Of a stretch of DNA of 52,973 nucleotides, positions 16,288 to 24,982 are shown piece by piece. The number at the start of each line of letters is the position of its first letter. Position 1 is the stretch's first letter. This DNA is from an uncultured Alistipes sp. (GTDB lineage: Bacteria > Bacteroidota > Bacteroidia > Bacteroidales > Rikenellaceae): the NCBI GenBank assembly GCA_944320985.1, contig CALUJN010000065.1, positions 1 to 52,973 of the forward strand, given 5' to 3'. A program made the position numbers and the translations under genes. The notes beneath the pieces were generated by a model. That model did no database searches. It saw only the letters and a program-made list of their open reading frames with translations, and had not been told where the DNA came from.

Positions 16288-16740
16288 ATGCGACTGCTCA
16301 TTCAACGTGTCAAACAAGCCTCCGTGACGATCGACGGCCGGCTCCACGCCCGCATCGGAGCGGGTCTGCTGGTCCTGGTAGGCGTCGGTAACGACGACGA
16401 CGGAGAGGATCTGGAATACCTGGCCGGGAAACTGGTGCGTCTGCGGATCTTTGACGATGCGCAGGGGGTGATGAATCTCGATGTCGTGCAGACCGGCGGT
16501 GAGGTGTTGGTCGTGAGTCAGTTTACGCTGATGGCCTCGACGCGCAAGGGCAACCGGCCGAGTTATATCAAGGCGGCTCCGGAGGCGATCTCGCGACCGC
16601 TTTATGAACGTTTTGCCGCCCGGGTCGGTGAATTGACCGGACGAGCGGTCGCCACGGGAGTGTTCGGGGCCGACATGCAGGTCGAACTGGTCAACGATGG
16701 ACCCGTTACGATCTGGATCGATTCCAAAAACAAAGAATGA
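16288..16740 (+). CDS. dtd: D-aminoacyl-tRNA deacylase
   Basis: Removes D-amino acids (and glycine from tRNA-Ala) from mischarged tRNAs, protecting translation. MRLLIQRVKQASVTIDG marks the real start at 16288; the frame upstream is untranslated spacer. The two active-site motifs are VVSQFTLMAST (SQxT) and the proline motif near the C-terminus, here TGVFGADMQVELVNDGPVT, which contains NxGPVT. The length of 150 residues is standard. It ends 7 bases before the first nuclease gene. Confidence 0.96.
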   Translation: MRLLIQRVKQASVTIDGRLHARIGAGLLVLVGVGNDDDGEDLEYLAGKLVRLRIFDDAQGVMNLDVVQTGGEVLVVSQFTLMASTRKGNRPSYIKAAPEAISRPLYERFAARVGELTGRAVATGVFGADMQVELVNDGPVTIWIDSKNKE

Positions 16741-16747
16741 CCGCCTT

Positions 16748-17671
16748 ATGATGAAGAAGACGATGCTTTTGCTGTGGATAATGGGGAGTCTTGCTGTCGG
16801 ATTCGCCTCTTGCGGAGGGGATTCGGAGGACTCCGGATGGCCCTGGCCCGATGGCGGACTGCAACTGCAGAGTCAGGACCTGTCGCGCTATACGGGATGG
16901 GCGGAGCTGCCTGCCGTGGATCCCGATTCGAAGGATCTTGTCTATGCGGCACACTTCTGTAACGGACTGCCCGGAGGCCGCAACTATTCGATCTGTTACA
17001 GCGTGGGCGGGCGGATCGGCATGTGGGCCGCCTTCCCGCTGCATGACTGTTACCGGGGCTCGCAGAAACGCTCCGACAAGTGGGCCTACGATCCCGAGAT
17101 TCCGCAGTCGATCCAGCCGACGTTGACCAAGGGTTCGTATCTGCAAGAACCCTCAGAGAAACAGGGTGACAGTTATTCGCGGGGGCACCTGCTGGCCTCG
17201 GAAGACCGTACGGTGAGCTATGCGGCCAACGTACAGACGTTCTATGTAACGAATGTAGCTCCGCAATGGCAGAACAGCTTCAACGGCGGAGTGTGGTCGT
17301 CGCTCGAGTCCGATTGCTGGAACAATATCTGCGACATCGATACGCTCTATGTGGTTTCGGGCGTGTGCGGTGAACTTGCGGCCTCGGTGACGGATCGGGA
17401 CAATCGGAAATGTAGGGTTCCGAGCCATTTTTTCCGGGTGCTGCTGCGCTCGAAAACGGGCAAAACGGGCCGGCCGGTGCAGGAACTGGAGGCCGACGAG
17501 CTGCAGTGCGTGGGTTTCTGGTTCGAAAACCGTCCCTATTCGGGAGGCAAGCCTTCGGATTGCATGGTTTCGGTGTCGGAAATCGAGGAAAAGACCGGAA
17601 TGACCTTTTTTGTGAATGTCCCGAATGCTCCGAAGGAGACGTTCGAACGGTCGGCCTGGACATTTCGATAG
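16748..17671 (+). CDS. Lipoprotein DNA/RNA non-specific endonuclease (NUC/EndoG-like), copy 1
   Basis: A predicted surface or periplasmic nuclease. The N-terminus (MMKKTMLLLWIMGSLAVGFASC) is a lipoprotein signal. The catalytic region reads YSRGHLLASEDRTV, the equivalent of the DRGH motif but with Ser in place of Asp. FYVTNVAPQWQNSFNGGVW supplies the Mg-binding Asn and SLE follows. The C-terminus has VSEIEEKTGMTFFVNVPN. It is 307 residues long, and its start lies 7 bases after dtd. A paralogue follows directly. Probably degrades extracellular DNA or RNA; activity is inferred. Confidence 0.88.
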   Translation: MMKKTMLLLWIMGSLAVGFASCGGDSEDSGWPWPDGGLQLQSQDLSRYTGWAELPAVDPDSKDLVYAAHFCNGLPGGRNYSICYSVGGRIGMWAAFPLHDCYRGSQKRSDKWAYDPEIPQSIQPTLTKGSYLQEPSEKQGDSYSRGHLLASEDRTVSYAANVQTFYVTNVAPQWQNSFNGGVWSSLESDCWNNICDIDTLYVVSGVCGELAASVTDRDNRKCRVPSHFFRVLLRSKTGKTGRPVQELEADELQCVGFWFENRPYSGGKPSDCMVSVSEIEEKTGMTFFVNVPNAPKETFERSAWTFR

Positions 17672-17739
17672 ACAATGATTTTTCCCGGGGCTCCGTTGGG
17701 GGATCCCCGATTTTGTAGAGATCTATTTTTACACGGTTT

Positions 17740-19257
17740 ATGAGAAGAATTTTTACAGGTTTGCTTGCAGGTGTTGTGGCCTGCTTCATCTCCTGCGACA
17801 AGACGGAGGAGGGGAACAAATGGTTTTCGACCCCGCAGTATGTGGTGAACGGAACGACGGTGGCGATGAGTTGCCAGACGCAGTTCGGCCCCGGCGTGCT
17901 GAGCGCCTCGAATGCGGGATTCTCCTATGCTCCGGTTGTGGACGGGGGTGTTGTGGAGTTCAAGAAGGCGTCGGGGGTTACGGTTGACGGCTCGACCCTG
18001 CACGCGACGTTGAGCGGTCTTGCTCCGCAGACGGTCTATGTTGCCTATGCCTATGCGGATTTGGGTGCGGGTCAGATGCAGAGTGTCGGGATTTCGTTCC
18101 AGACCGGAGAGGGTGGCTCGTTGCCGGAACCCGATCCGGAAAAGCCGGCCTTCGGGACTCCCTGGGCTTCGGATGTTACGGCGTCGAGTGCGATGCTGAA
18201 TTGCGGCTTCACCTTCGAGGAGGCGACCTCCTCCTATACGCTCTGCTTCGAATATCGTCCGGTTTCGGGCGGCAGCTATACGCAGAAATCGGTTCCTTCC
18301 GGCACTGGGTCCAAGAGCGTGCTGCTGACGGGGCTGAGCGCCTCGACGGAGTACGAATTCCGGCTCTGCTGCGAATGGGACGGTGAGTCCTATACGAGCG
18401 ATTCGGGTCGTTTCACGACCTCGGCGTCGCAGGGCGGCGGAGATCCTCTACCTTCGGGCCCGACGAAGTATTCGGGCTGGGCGGAGCTGCCCGTTGAGGT
18501 TGCCAACAGCGACTATTACTATGCATACCACATCTGCTCGGACTTTCGGGTTGACGATCATCCGGCACGCAACTATACGGTATGTTACAGTGCCGAACAC
18601 CACTGTCCGGTCTGGGTGGCGGCTCCTTTGCATGATTGTTATGTGGGGAGGAGCGGAAATCGAAATTATGGCCCGGATCCGGATATTCCGTATTCTATTC
18701 AGCCCTCCTCGAAAACCGTTGATGATCCTTATAACAAGGGGCATATGCTCGGGAACAAAGAACGGTCCAAGACTTCCGGTATGAACAAGCAGGTTTCCTA
18801 CTATACGAATATGGCTCCGCAGCATGAGATTACGTTCAATACGGGCGGCGGCGCGTGGAATAATTTGGAAGATTATATTGACGGCCTTTGGTGTAAAGAC
18901 ACGCTTTACATGGTTTCCGGGTGCCTTTTTGATACTTGGACAGATACTTATGGCAATACGGCCGCTCCGAAGCGGACTGGATTTGGGGGTGTACAAGCAA
19001 GTGTTCCGACTGCATTCTATTATGTTCTGCTTCGGACCAAAAACGGGGAGACAAATAATTCTGTATTTCAATGCTCTGCCTCTGATTTACAGTGTGTTGG
19101 GTTTATTTTAAGCCATGCCTTGCCGAAAGGGCATAAGCCTCAGCGTGCCGACATGCGTTCGGTCAAGGAGATCGAGGAGATGACGGGCTTCACCTTCTTT
19201 GCCAACGTTCCGAACGCTCCGAAGGATACCTATGATCCCAAGGATTGGGGACTGTAG
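17740..19257 (+). CDS. Lipoprotein endonuclease (NUC/EndoG-like), copy 2, with two Fn3/Ig-like domains
   Basis: Paralogue of the preceding gene with an extended N-terminus. A lipoprotein signal (VVACFISC) is followed by two beta-sandwich repeats (about 35-125 and 140-228; LSGLAPQTVYVAYAYA and LTGLSASTEYEFRLCCEW are Fn3-like). The nuclease domain starts at YSGWAELPVE, matching YTGWAELPAV in copy 1. The catalytic motif reads YNKGHMLGNKERSK, Asn-Lys instead of the usual Asp-Arg, followed by YYTNMAPQHEITFNTGGGAW. About 18640-19125 is visibly more AT-rich than the rest of the gene, suggesting mosaic origin. The conserved end is EIEEMTGFTFFANVPNAP. 505 residues. Confidence 0.88.
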   Translation: MRRIFTGLLAGVVACFISCDKTEEGNKWFSTPQYVVNGTTVAMSCQTQFGPGVLSASNAGFSYAPVVDGGVVEFKKASGVTVDGSTLHATLSGLAPQTVYVAYAYADLGAGQMQSVGISFQTGEGGSLPEPDPEKPAFGTPWASDVTASSAMLNCGFTFEEATSSYTLCFEYRPVSGGSYTQKSVPSGTGSKSVLLTGLSASTEYEFRLCCEWDGESYTSDSGRFTTSASQGGGDPLPSGPTKYSGWAELPVEVANSDYYYAYHICSDFRVDDHPARNYTVCYSAEHHCPVWVAAPLHDCYVGRSGNRNYGPDPDIPYSIQPSSKTVDDPYNKGHMLGNKERSKTSGMNKQVSYYTNMAPQHEITFNTGGGAWNNLEDYIDGLWCKDTLYMVSGCLFDTWTDTYGNTAAPKRTGFGGVQASVPTAFYYVLLRTKNGETNNSVFQCSASDLQCVGFILSHALPKGHKPQRADMRSVKEIEEMTGFTFFANVPNAPKDTYDPKDWGL

Positions 19258-19285
19258 GGGGTGAGATTTCAGCACGGGACGATCG

Positions 19286-20269
19286 ATGATCTATCCTTGG
19301 GGAGACGAGCGGCGGTTTAACTCCTATGCGGGTTATTTCCGCCGCCTTTTTGGCAACCGGGTGCAGAAACTCTCGGTGGATGCGGGCTTTACGTGCCCGA
19401 ACCGCGACGGACGGGTCGGGTGGGGTGGCTGCACCTTCTGCATCAACGGAGCCTTCACCCCGTCGTACTGCTCTCCGGCGAAGAGCGTCACGCAGCAGAT
19501 CGACGAGGGAATCGAGTTCCACCGCAACCGCTACCGCACGGCGCAGCACTACCTGGTCTATTTCCAGTCCTATTCGAATACCTATGCGCCGCTTGGGCGG
19601 CTCAAGGCGCTCTACGACGAAGCGTTGCGGCATTCTGATGTCGTGGGAATCGTCATCGGAACGCGTCCGGATTGCGTCGACGAGGAGATACTCGATTATC
19701 TGGCCGAGGTGGCGCGGGAGCGTTATGTGGCCGTGGAGTACGGCATCGAGTCGACCTCGGACGCCACGCTGTGGTCCGTGAACCGCGGGCACGACTTCGC
19801 CGCGGCGGAACGGGCCGTGCGAATGACCGCCGAGCGGGGACTCTCCGTCGGGGGCCACTTCATTCTGGGGCTTCCGGGCGAGACGGACGGGATGCTCCTC
19901 GAACAGACGGCCCGGATCAATGCCCTGCCGCTTACGACGGTGAAGTTCCATCAGCTGCAGGTTTTCCGGGGAACGCCGATGGCTGCGGAGTACGATGCGC
20001 ATCCCGAACGTTTCCGCTTCTGGACGCTCGACGAATACCTCGATCTTTTCGTGGAGATCCTGCGCCGCCTGCGGCCCGATCTGGTTGTCGAACGTTTCGC
20101 CTCGGAGGCTCCGCCGCGTTACCATTACAGCCGCAACTGGGGTCTGGTGCGCAACGAACAGCTCCTTTCGATGCTGGAAAAAAGATTGGAGCTGCGGAAT
20201 GCGTATCAAGGAGAAATTTTTACTACTTTTGTAGAAAACGAGAAGGAGGAAGCTGATGATCTCCGGTAG
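19286..20269 (+). CDS. Radical SAM protein, TIGR01212/YhcC family
   Basis: An iron-sulfur radical SAM enzyme of unproven reaction. The cluster motif is spaced C-P-N-R-D-G-R-V-G-W-G-G-C-T-F-C (Cys in FTCPNRDG, then GCTFC), the pattern of TIGR01212 proteins rather than plain CxxxCxxC. AVEYGIESTSD and GHFILGLPGETD are the usual core strands. The C-terminal part (about 240-320) has conserved helices including PPRYHYSRNWGLVRNE. 327 residues. It starts 28 nt after the nuclease gene. Confidence 0.9.
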   Translation: MIYPWGDERRFNSYAGYFRRLFGNRVQKLSVDAGFTCPNRDGRVGWGGCTFCINGAFTPSYCSPAKSVTQQIDEGIEFHRNRYRTAQHYLVYFQSYSNTYAPLGRLKALYDEALRHSDVVGIVIGTRPDCVDEEILDYLAEVARERYVAVEYGIESTSDATLWSVNRGHDFAAAERAVRMTAERGLSVGGHFILGLPGETDGMLLEQTARINALPLTTVKFHQLQVFRGTPMAAEYDAHPERFRFWTLDEYLDLFVEILRRLRPDLVVERFASEAPPRYHYSRNWGLVRNEQLLSMLEKRLELRNAYQGEIFTTFVENEKEEADDLR

Positions 20270-20352
20270 CCTGGCCCGATTCGGCATGCGACGGGCCGGG
20301 GCTGATGCCGGAAGGAGAGGGGCGGCTTCTGCCCTGGAAGAATAGATTGCCC

Positions 20353-21249
20353 ATGAAAACCAAAATTACACTGGATCTGGTGCTGAAAACCTTCAAGGAG
20401 TATTTCCTGATGTTTTGCGGCATGATGATGTACTCGTTCGGGTGGATCGGCTGTGTGCTCCCGGCCAACGGTATGGGCGGCGGTGCCGCGGGTCTTTCGC
20501 TTGTGCTGTGCACGGGTCTGGAGAACATCGGTCTGCACATGCAGATCGGTACGATGGTCTTTTTCATCAATGCCGTGCTGCTGCTCGTGGCGGGATTCAT
20601 CGTGGGGTGGAACTTCGGCATCAAGACGATTTTCTGCGTGCTGGTGATCTCCGTGGGCATGAACTTCTGGCAGGATGTGCTCCCGGAGGGCAACTTCCTC
20701 GGCATCGACAGTCTGCTGTCGATTGTCATGGGCGGTATTCTGGCCGGAGCGGGCATTGCGCTGTGCTTTACGCAGGGCGGTTCGACGGGCGGTACGGATA
20801 TCGTGGCGATGATTATCAACAAATACCGGACGGTGAGCTATGGCAAGATTCTGATCTATTCGGACTTCATCATCATCGCCTCGTCGCTGCTCGTGGGCAA
20901 GGGCATCAGTGCGATCATCTACGGTTACGTGCTGACGGCCGTCGTGGGTTATACCGTGGATATGATCATGGCAGGGAACCAGCAGTCGAGCCAGGTGCTG
21001 ATCGTCACGCACGACTATGAGAAGATGGCCGACGCCATCGCCCGGAACATCCATCGGGGCGTGACACTCATCGATTCGCAGGGCTGGTATTCGAAGGAGC
21101 AGACGAAGATGGTGATGGTGGTCTGCCGGAAGCGGGAGACGGCGATGATTCTGAAGTTCGTGAAGACCATCGATCCGGATGCCTTCATGACCGTAGGTTC
21201 GGTCATGGGGGTCTATGGCAAGGGCTTCCAGGCCATCAACAAGGGCTGA
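20353..21249 (+). CDS. YitT family membrane protein (DUF161/DUF2179)
   Basis: A polytopic membrane protein with about five or six helices in the first 200 residues, among them YSFGWIGCVLPANGMGGGAA and GIALCFTQGGSTGGTDIVAM with the glycine-rich family motif. A soluble DUF2179 domain follows, from about TLIDSQGWYSKEQTKMVMVV to the end. The start is set at MKTKITLDLVLKTFKEYF (20353). The stop overlaps the priA start by one base (TGATG), so the two are coupled. The family is widespread but its transport substrate is not established. Confidence 0.9.
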   Translation: MKTKITLDLVLKTFKEYFLMFCGMMMYSFGWIGCVLPANGMGGGAAGLSLVLCTGLENIGLHMQIGTMVFFINAVLLLVAGFIVGWNFGIKTIFCVLVISVGMNFWQDVLPEGNFLGIDSLLSIVMGGILAGAGIALCFTQGGSTGGTDIVAMIINKYRTVSYGKILIYSDFIIIASSLLVGKGISAIIYGYVLTAVVGYTVDMIMAGNQQSSQVLIVTHDYEKMADAIARNIHRGVTLIDSQGWYSKEQTKMVMVVCRKRETAMILKFVKTIDPDAFMTVGSVMGVYGKGFQAINKG

Positions 21250-23510
21250 TGCCGCATTATGCCGACATAGTTCTTCCGCTGGCGCAACCGGCCTATACCT
21301 TCTCGGTTCCCGAGGGGATGACGCTTCGGGAGGGACAGGCCGTTTCGGTCCGTTTCGGCCGGCAGAACAAATTCTATACGGGAATCGTGTGGCGGCTGCA
21401 TGACCGGCGGCCCGATTTTCCGCGAATCAAGTCCATCGAACGGATTCTTTACGACGAGCCGCTTCTTTCGGCCCCGCAACGGGCGCTGTGGGAGTGGATC
21501 GCCTCCTATTATCTGTGCTCGGTCGGGGAGGTGATGCGCGTGGCGCTGCCTTCGTTGATGAAACCTTCGGGCGATACGGAGGAGGAGTTTTCGGAGGAGG
21601 AGTTCCGACCCCGGCTGGAGTGTTACGTGGCGCTGGCTCCGGAACTGCACGACGAGACGGTGTTTCACGAGACGTGCGAGCGTCTCGAACGACGGGCTCC
21701 GCGCCAATACGAAGCGCTGTTGGAGATCGCCTCGGCGGGTGATGATTCGCGGATCTCGACGGGCGAGATAGCCCGGCGCCTGCTGCGGGCCGATTACGGG
21801 GCGCTGCAGGCCCTAGAGCGTAAGGGGTACGTGCGGAGCACGCAACACGAACGCACGGTTGAACGGGGCGGTTCCTCCTTCCGCCTGCCGGAGCTGACTC
21901 CCCATCAGCGCCGGACGCTCGAAGCCCTGCGGGAGCAGTTTGCGGCCGGAAAAAGCACGGCGCTGCTGCAGGGGGTCACGGGTTCGGGAAAGACCGAAAT
22001 CTATATCCATCTGATTGCCGAAGTGTTGGCTCGGGGCGGCGACGTACTGTTGCTGGTCCCGGAGATTGCCTTGACGGCCCAGTTGATCGAACGTATGGAG
22101 CGGATCTTCGGGAGCCGCGTTACGTCGTACCATTCGAAACTGACGAACCGCCGCCGCACGGAGACTTATCTGCGTCTGAGCCGCTCTTCGGGGGGCGAAT
22201 TTGTTGTCGGGGTACGGTCGTCGATCTTTCTGCCGTTGAAACACCTGCAGCTGATCGTCGTCGACGAGGAGCACGATGCGAGCTACAAACAGGCGGATCC
22301 GGCGCCGCGTTACAATGCCCGGGACTGTGCCGTGGTGATGGCACGGCTGACGGCGGGCCGCACGCTGCTCGGGAGCGCCACGCCGTCGCTCGAAACGTGG
22401 TCGAACGCCGCATCGGGCAAATACGGACGAGCGGAGCTGACCGAACGCTACGGCGCGGCGCAACTGCCTGTGGTCCATCTTTCGGACACGCTGCGTGCGG
22501 CCCGCCGGGGCGAGCGGCACGGGCATTTCAACAAGATGCTGCTCGACAAGATCGGGGAGACGCTCGATCGGGGCGGGCAGGTGATGCTGTTCCAGAACCG
22601 GCGGGGTTTTTCGCCCTATGTCGAGTGCACGGAGTGCGGGTGGACGGCGCGCTGTCCGAACTGTAACGTGACGCTGACCTACCACAAGAGCGGGCAGAAG
22701 CTCGTCTGCCACTACTGCGGCCATACGGAAACCGTTCCGGCGAAATGTCCTTCGTGCCGCGTGACGGATGTTGTTCCGGTGGGTTTCGGCACGGAGAAGA
22801 TCGAAGAGGAGGTTGCACGGATCTTTCCCGAAGCGCGGGTTGCCCGACTGGACCGGGACAGCGTGACCTCGGAGCGGGCCTTCAACGCCATCATCGCCGA
22901 TTTTGCGGCACACCGGACCGACATACTGGTCGGTACGCAGATGATCACCAAGGGATTCGACTTCGAAGGGGTCTCGCTCGTCGGGATCCTCAATGCGGAC
23001 AACCTGCTGAACAACCCCGATTTCCGGGCTGCGGAACGCGCCTTCCAACTGATGATGCAGGTGGCGGGGCGTGCCGGACGGCGCGACGACGGCGGAGAGG
23101 TGGTGATTCAGACGGGCGATCCGACCCATCCGGTGATTCGCCAGGTGGCGGCGGGTGATTACGAGGGGATGGTCCGCACGCAGTTGGCCGATCGTCAACA
23201 GTTCTTCTATCCGCCCTATGCGCGGTTGACGTCGCTTACGCTGCGCCACCGCGATCCGACGACGCTCCGCAATGGAATTGCGGAGCTTGCCGCGCGGCTC
23301 CGTACTCGCTTCGGGCGGCGCGTGCTGGGCCCGATGACGCCCCCCGTGGATCGTATTCGGGGGGAGTATCTTGTGGGTTTGCTGCTCAAGGTCGAGAGCG
23401 GCGCCTCGTCGGCCCGTGCCCGCGAACTGTTGAGCGCCGAACTGAAAGCCTTCTCCGAAAATCCGGCCTACAGGGCCATAACGGTTGTGGTGGATGTCGA
23501 TCCTCAGTGA
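21249..23510 (+). CDS. priA: Primosomal protein N' (replication restart helicase)
   Basis: 3'-5' DNA helicase that recognises stalled forks and reloads the replicative helicase (DnaB, also in this window). The N-terminal DNA-binding domain (1-about 110) contains RQNKFYTGIVWR. Walker A is GVTGSGKTEIY, and the DEEH box is in LIVVDEEHDASYKQ. Paired zinc-binding cysteines occur in ECGWTARCPNCN and VCHYCGHTE...CPSCR. The helicase C-terminal domain has VGTQMITKGFDF and AGRAGR. The length of 753 residues is typical. The start overlaps the YitT stop by one base, and the end overlaps comF by 17 bases. Confidence 0.97.
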   Translation: MPHYADIVLPLAQPAYTFSVPEGMTLREGQAVSVRFGRQNKFYTGIVWRLHDRRPDFPRIKSIERILYDEPLLSAPQRALWEWIASYYLCSVGEVMRVALPSLMKPSGDTEEEFSEEEFRPRLECYVALAPELHDETVFHETCERLERRAPRQYEALLEIASAGDDSRISTGEIARRLLRADYGALQALERKGYVRSTQHERTVERGGSSFRLPELTPHQRRTLEALREQFAAGKSTALLQGVTGSGKTEIYIHLIAEVLARGGDVLLLVPEIALTAQLIERMERIFGSRVTSYHSKLTNRRRTETYLRLSRSSGGEFVVGVRSSIFLPLKHLQLIVVDEEHDASYKQADPAPRYNARDCAVVMARLTAGRTLLGSATPSLETWSNAASGKYGRAELTERYGAAQLPVVHLSDTLRAARRGERHGHFNKMLLDKIGETLDRGGQVMLFQNRRGFSPYVECTECGWTARCPNCNVTLTYHKSGQKLVCHYCGHTETVPAKCPSCRVTDVVPVGFGTEKIEEEVARIFPEARVARLDRDSVTSERAFNAIIADFAAHRTDILVGTQMITKGFDFEGVSLVGILNADNLLNNPDFRAAERAFQLMMQVAGRAGRRDDGGEVVIQTGDPTHPVIRQVAAGDYEGMVRTQLADRQQFFYPPYARLTSLTLRHRDPTTLRNGIAELAARLRTRFGRRVLGPMTPPVDRIRGEYLVGLLLKVESGASSARARELLSAELKAFSENPAYRAITVVVDVDPQ

Positions 23511-24216
23511 ATTGTTCGGCGACGTGGCATCGCTGTTCTTTCCCGCGCGGTGCGGGGTTTGCGGCGAGCCGCTGGAGCCCGGCGAACGGTGTCTCTGCAC
23601 GCTCTGTCGGGCCACGGCTCCGCTGACGGGTTACTGGCGTGAGGCGGATAATCCGGTGGTGCGTAAATGTTGGGGAATGGTCCCTGTCGAACAGGCCTCG
23701 GGTTTCCTCTTTTTCGTGCATGCCAGCGGCTGGCGGCAGCTGATCCACGGTTTCAAGTACCGCGGGGCGTGGCGCACGGCCCGGGCCATGGGCGAGTGGT
23801 ACGGGCGTTATCTCTCCGAGAGCGGCCTTTACGGGGATGTGGATCTGGTGGTTCCGCTTCCGTTGCATCCGTTCAAACGGTGTCGGAGGGGTTACAACCA
23901 GTCGGAATACATTGCCGAGGGGATTGCCCGTCAGTTGGGTGTCGAGGTCGAGCGGCGGAGCGTCTACCGTCGGCGCAATACGGCGAGTCAGGCCCTCAAG
24001 TCGCACCGCGAACGGGCCGGGAATGTCGAAGGGGCCTTTGCCGTGCGGCATGCCGAGCGGCTGGCGGGACACCATATCCTGTTGGTCGACGATGTGATGA
24101 CGACGGGTTCGACCCTTCTGTCGTGTGCCGCGGAGATCCTGCGGACGGTTCCCGACTGTCGGATCAGTCTGGCGGCTCTGGCCGTCTCACGGAGTGAACT
24201 GGGTGTGCGGGATTGA
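23494..24216 (+). CDS. ComF family phosphoribosyltransferase-like protein
   Basis: Member of the ComF/GntX family, related to competence proteins. An N-terminal zinc ribbon (ARCGVCGEPL, then RCLCTLCRA) precedes a type I phosphoribosyltransferase domain. The PRPP-binding loop is HHILLVDDVMTTGSTLLSCA. Also present are YRRRNTASQALKSHRERAGN and VVPLPLHPFKRCRRGYNQSE, typical of ComF. The start is taken as ATG at 23494 (an upstream TTG is in frame at 23485). It overlaps the end of priA by 17 bases. Its role in DNA uptake or recombination is family knowledge and not proven here. Confidence 0.93.
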   Translation: MSILSELFGDVASLFFPARCGVCGEPLEPGERCLCTLCRATAPLTGYWREADNPVVRKCWGMVPVEQASGFLFFVHASGWRQLIHGFKYRGAWRTARAMGEWYGRYLSESGLYGDVDLVVPLPLHPFKRCRRGYNQSEYIAEGIARQLGVEVERRSVYRRRNTASQALKSHRERAGNVEGAFAVRHAERLAGHHILLVDDVMTTGSTLLSCAAEILRTVPDCRISLAALAVSRSELGVRD

Positions 24217-24275
24217 TCCGATGCTGCGCAGGGGTGGATTCGGATACGGCGGGTACGTTTTTCCGGTGCGGCAGA

Positions 24276-24779
24276 TTACTCCTTCAGCGGGCGGACCACC
24301 CCTTTGGCTGTTCCTTCCGGCCGTCCCCGATAGTCGAAGAACTCCAGATAGACCCGGTCGCTGTCGTGGTAGAGCGTCATCAGACAATCACAGTCGGTTT
24401 CTGTCCAACCCCGCCGGCTGCGAATCCGGAACTGGATGTCTCCGTTGCGTTTTGTGCGGATCTTTTCGAAGTCGGCCTGCTCGTCCGGCATGCGCAGCCG
24501 GCTCATTATATGGCCGTTGCGCGGAGTGAAAAAGTCGGGCGCGAAACAGAACTCGGCAAACGCCCCTTGCATGCGGAGATAACTCTGGTGGGAGTCCAGC
24601 TTTTGCCCCTTTCGGGTGTAGACCTCGTCGAGATTGACAACGAAGCGTTGCGATTCGAGAGCGGCGAGCACCGTTCGGTAGGCTGCATGCCCGGCATGTG
24701 TGGCGGAGGCTTGCTTTTGGGATGCGCAACCGCCTGACAGAAGGGTTGCCGAAAGCAGCAGGAGCATGAATCGTTTCAT
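24276..24779 (-). CDS. Small lipoprotein, DUF4251-like
   Basis: A 167-residue protein with a lipoprotein signal (MLLLLSATLLSGGC, Cys18). The mature part contains FVVNLDEVYTRKGQKLDS and later beta-rich segments ending in YRGRPEGTAKGVV, which recall DUF4251 lipoproteins of Bacteroidota; I am only moderately sure. It is transcribed away from dnaB and converges on comF. A single gene with no co-transcribed partners. Function unknown. Confidence 0.7.
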   Translation of the reverse strand: MKRFMLLLLSATLLSGGCASQKQASATHAGHAAYRTVLAALESQRFVVNLDEVYTRKGQKLDSHQSYLRMQGAFAEFCFAPDFFTPRNGHIMSRLRMPDEQADFEKIRTKRNGDIQFRIRSRRGWTETDCDCLMTLYHDSDRVYLEFFDYRGRPEGTAKGVVRPLKE

Positions 24780-24829
24780 GGTTCGGGTGTTTGAGCGGTT
24801 TTCCGCAAATTACAAAAAAAATCGGAATA

Positions 24830-24838
24830 CCCCCCCCC
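24830..24838. repeat. C9 homopolymer in the dnaB upstream region
   Basis: Nine consecutive C (plus strand), followed after TC by six T, between the DUF4251-like gene and the dnaB promoter. Homopolymers of this length can slip, but no coding frame is affected. Confidence 0.6.
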
Positions 24839-24927
24839 TCTTTTTTGCGAAATATTTTCCGGAAAGGCCTTCGGCCCCGTTCCGGAAGCCCTGTGGCGGG
24901 GTTCTGAAAAAACTATGCGCGGCACGT

Positions 24928-24958
24928 TTTGATATGTCGGACCGAATCCGTACTTTTG
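24928..24958 (+). promoter_or_regulatory. Promoter of dnaB
   Basis: TTTG (24928-24931), a 19 nt spacer and TACTTTTG (24951-24958) match the Bacteroidota consensus. The start codon lies 24 nt further on. This is one of the clearest promoters in the window. Confidence 0.8.
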
Positions 24959-24982
24959 AGGTCCGAACAGAGTGAAAAATCC

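Noticed and set aside
21813-23615. 600-codon antisense frame over priA
   Set aside because: Shadow frame with no domain, in a region where the sense frame matches PriA across its full length.
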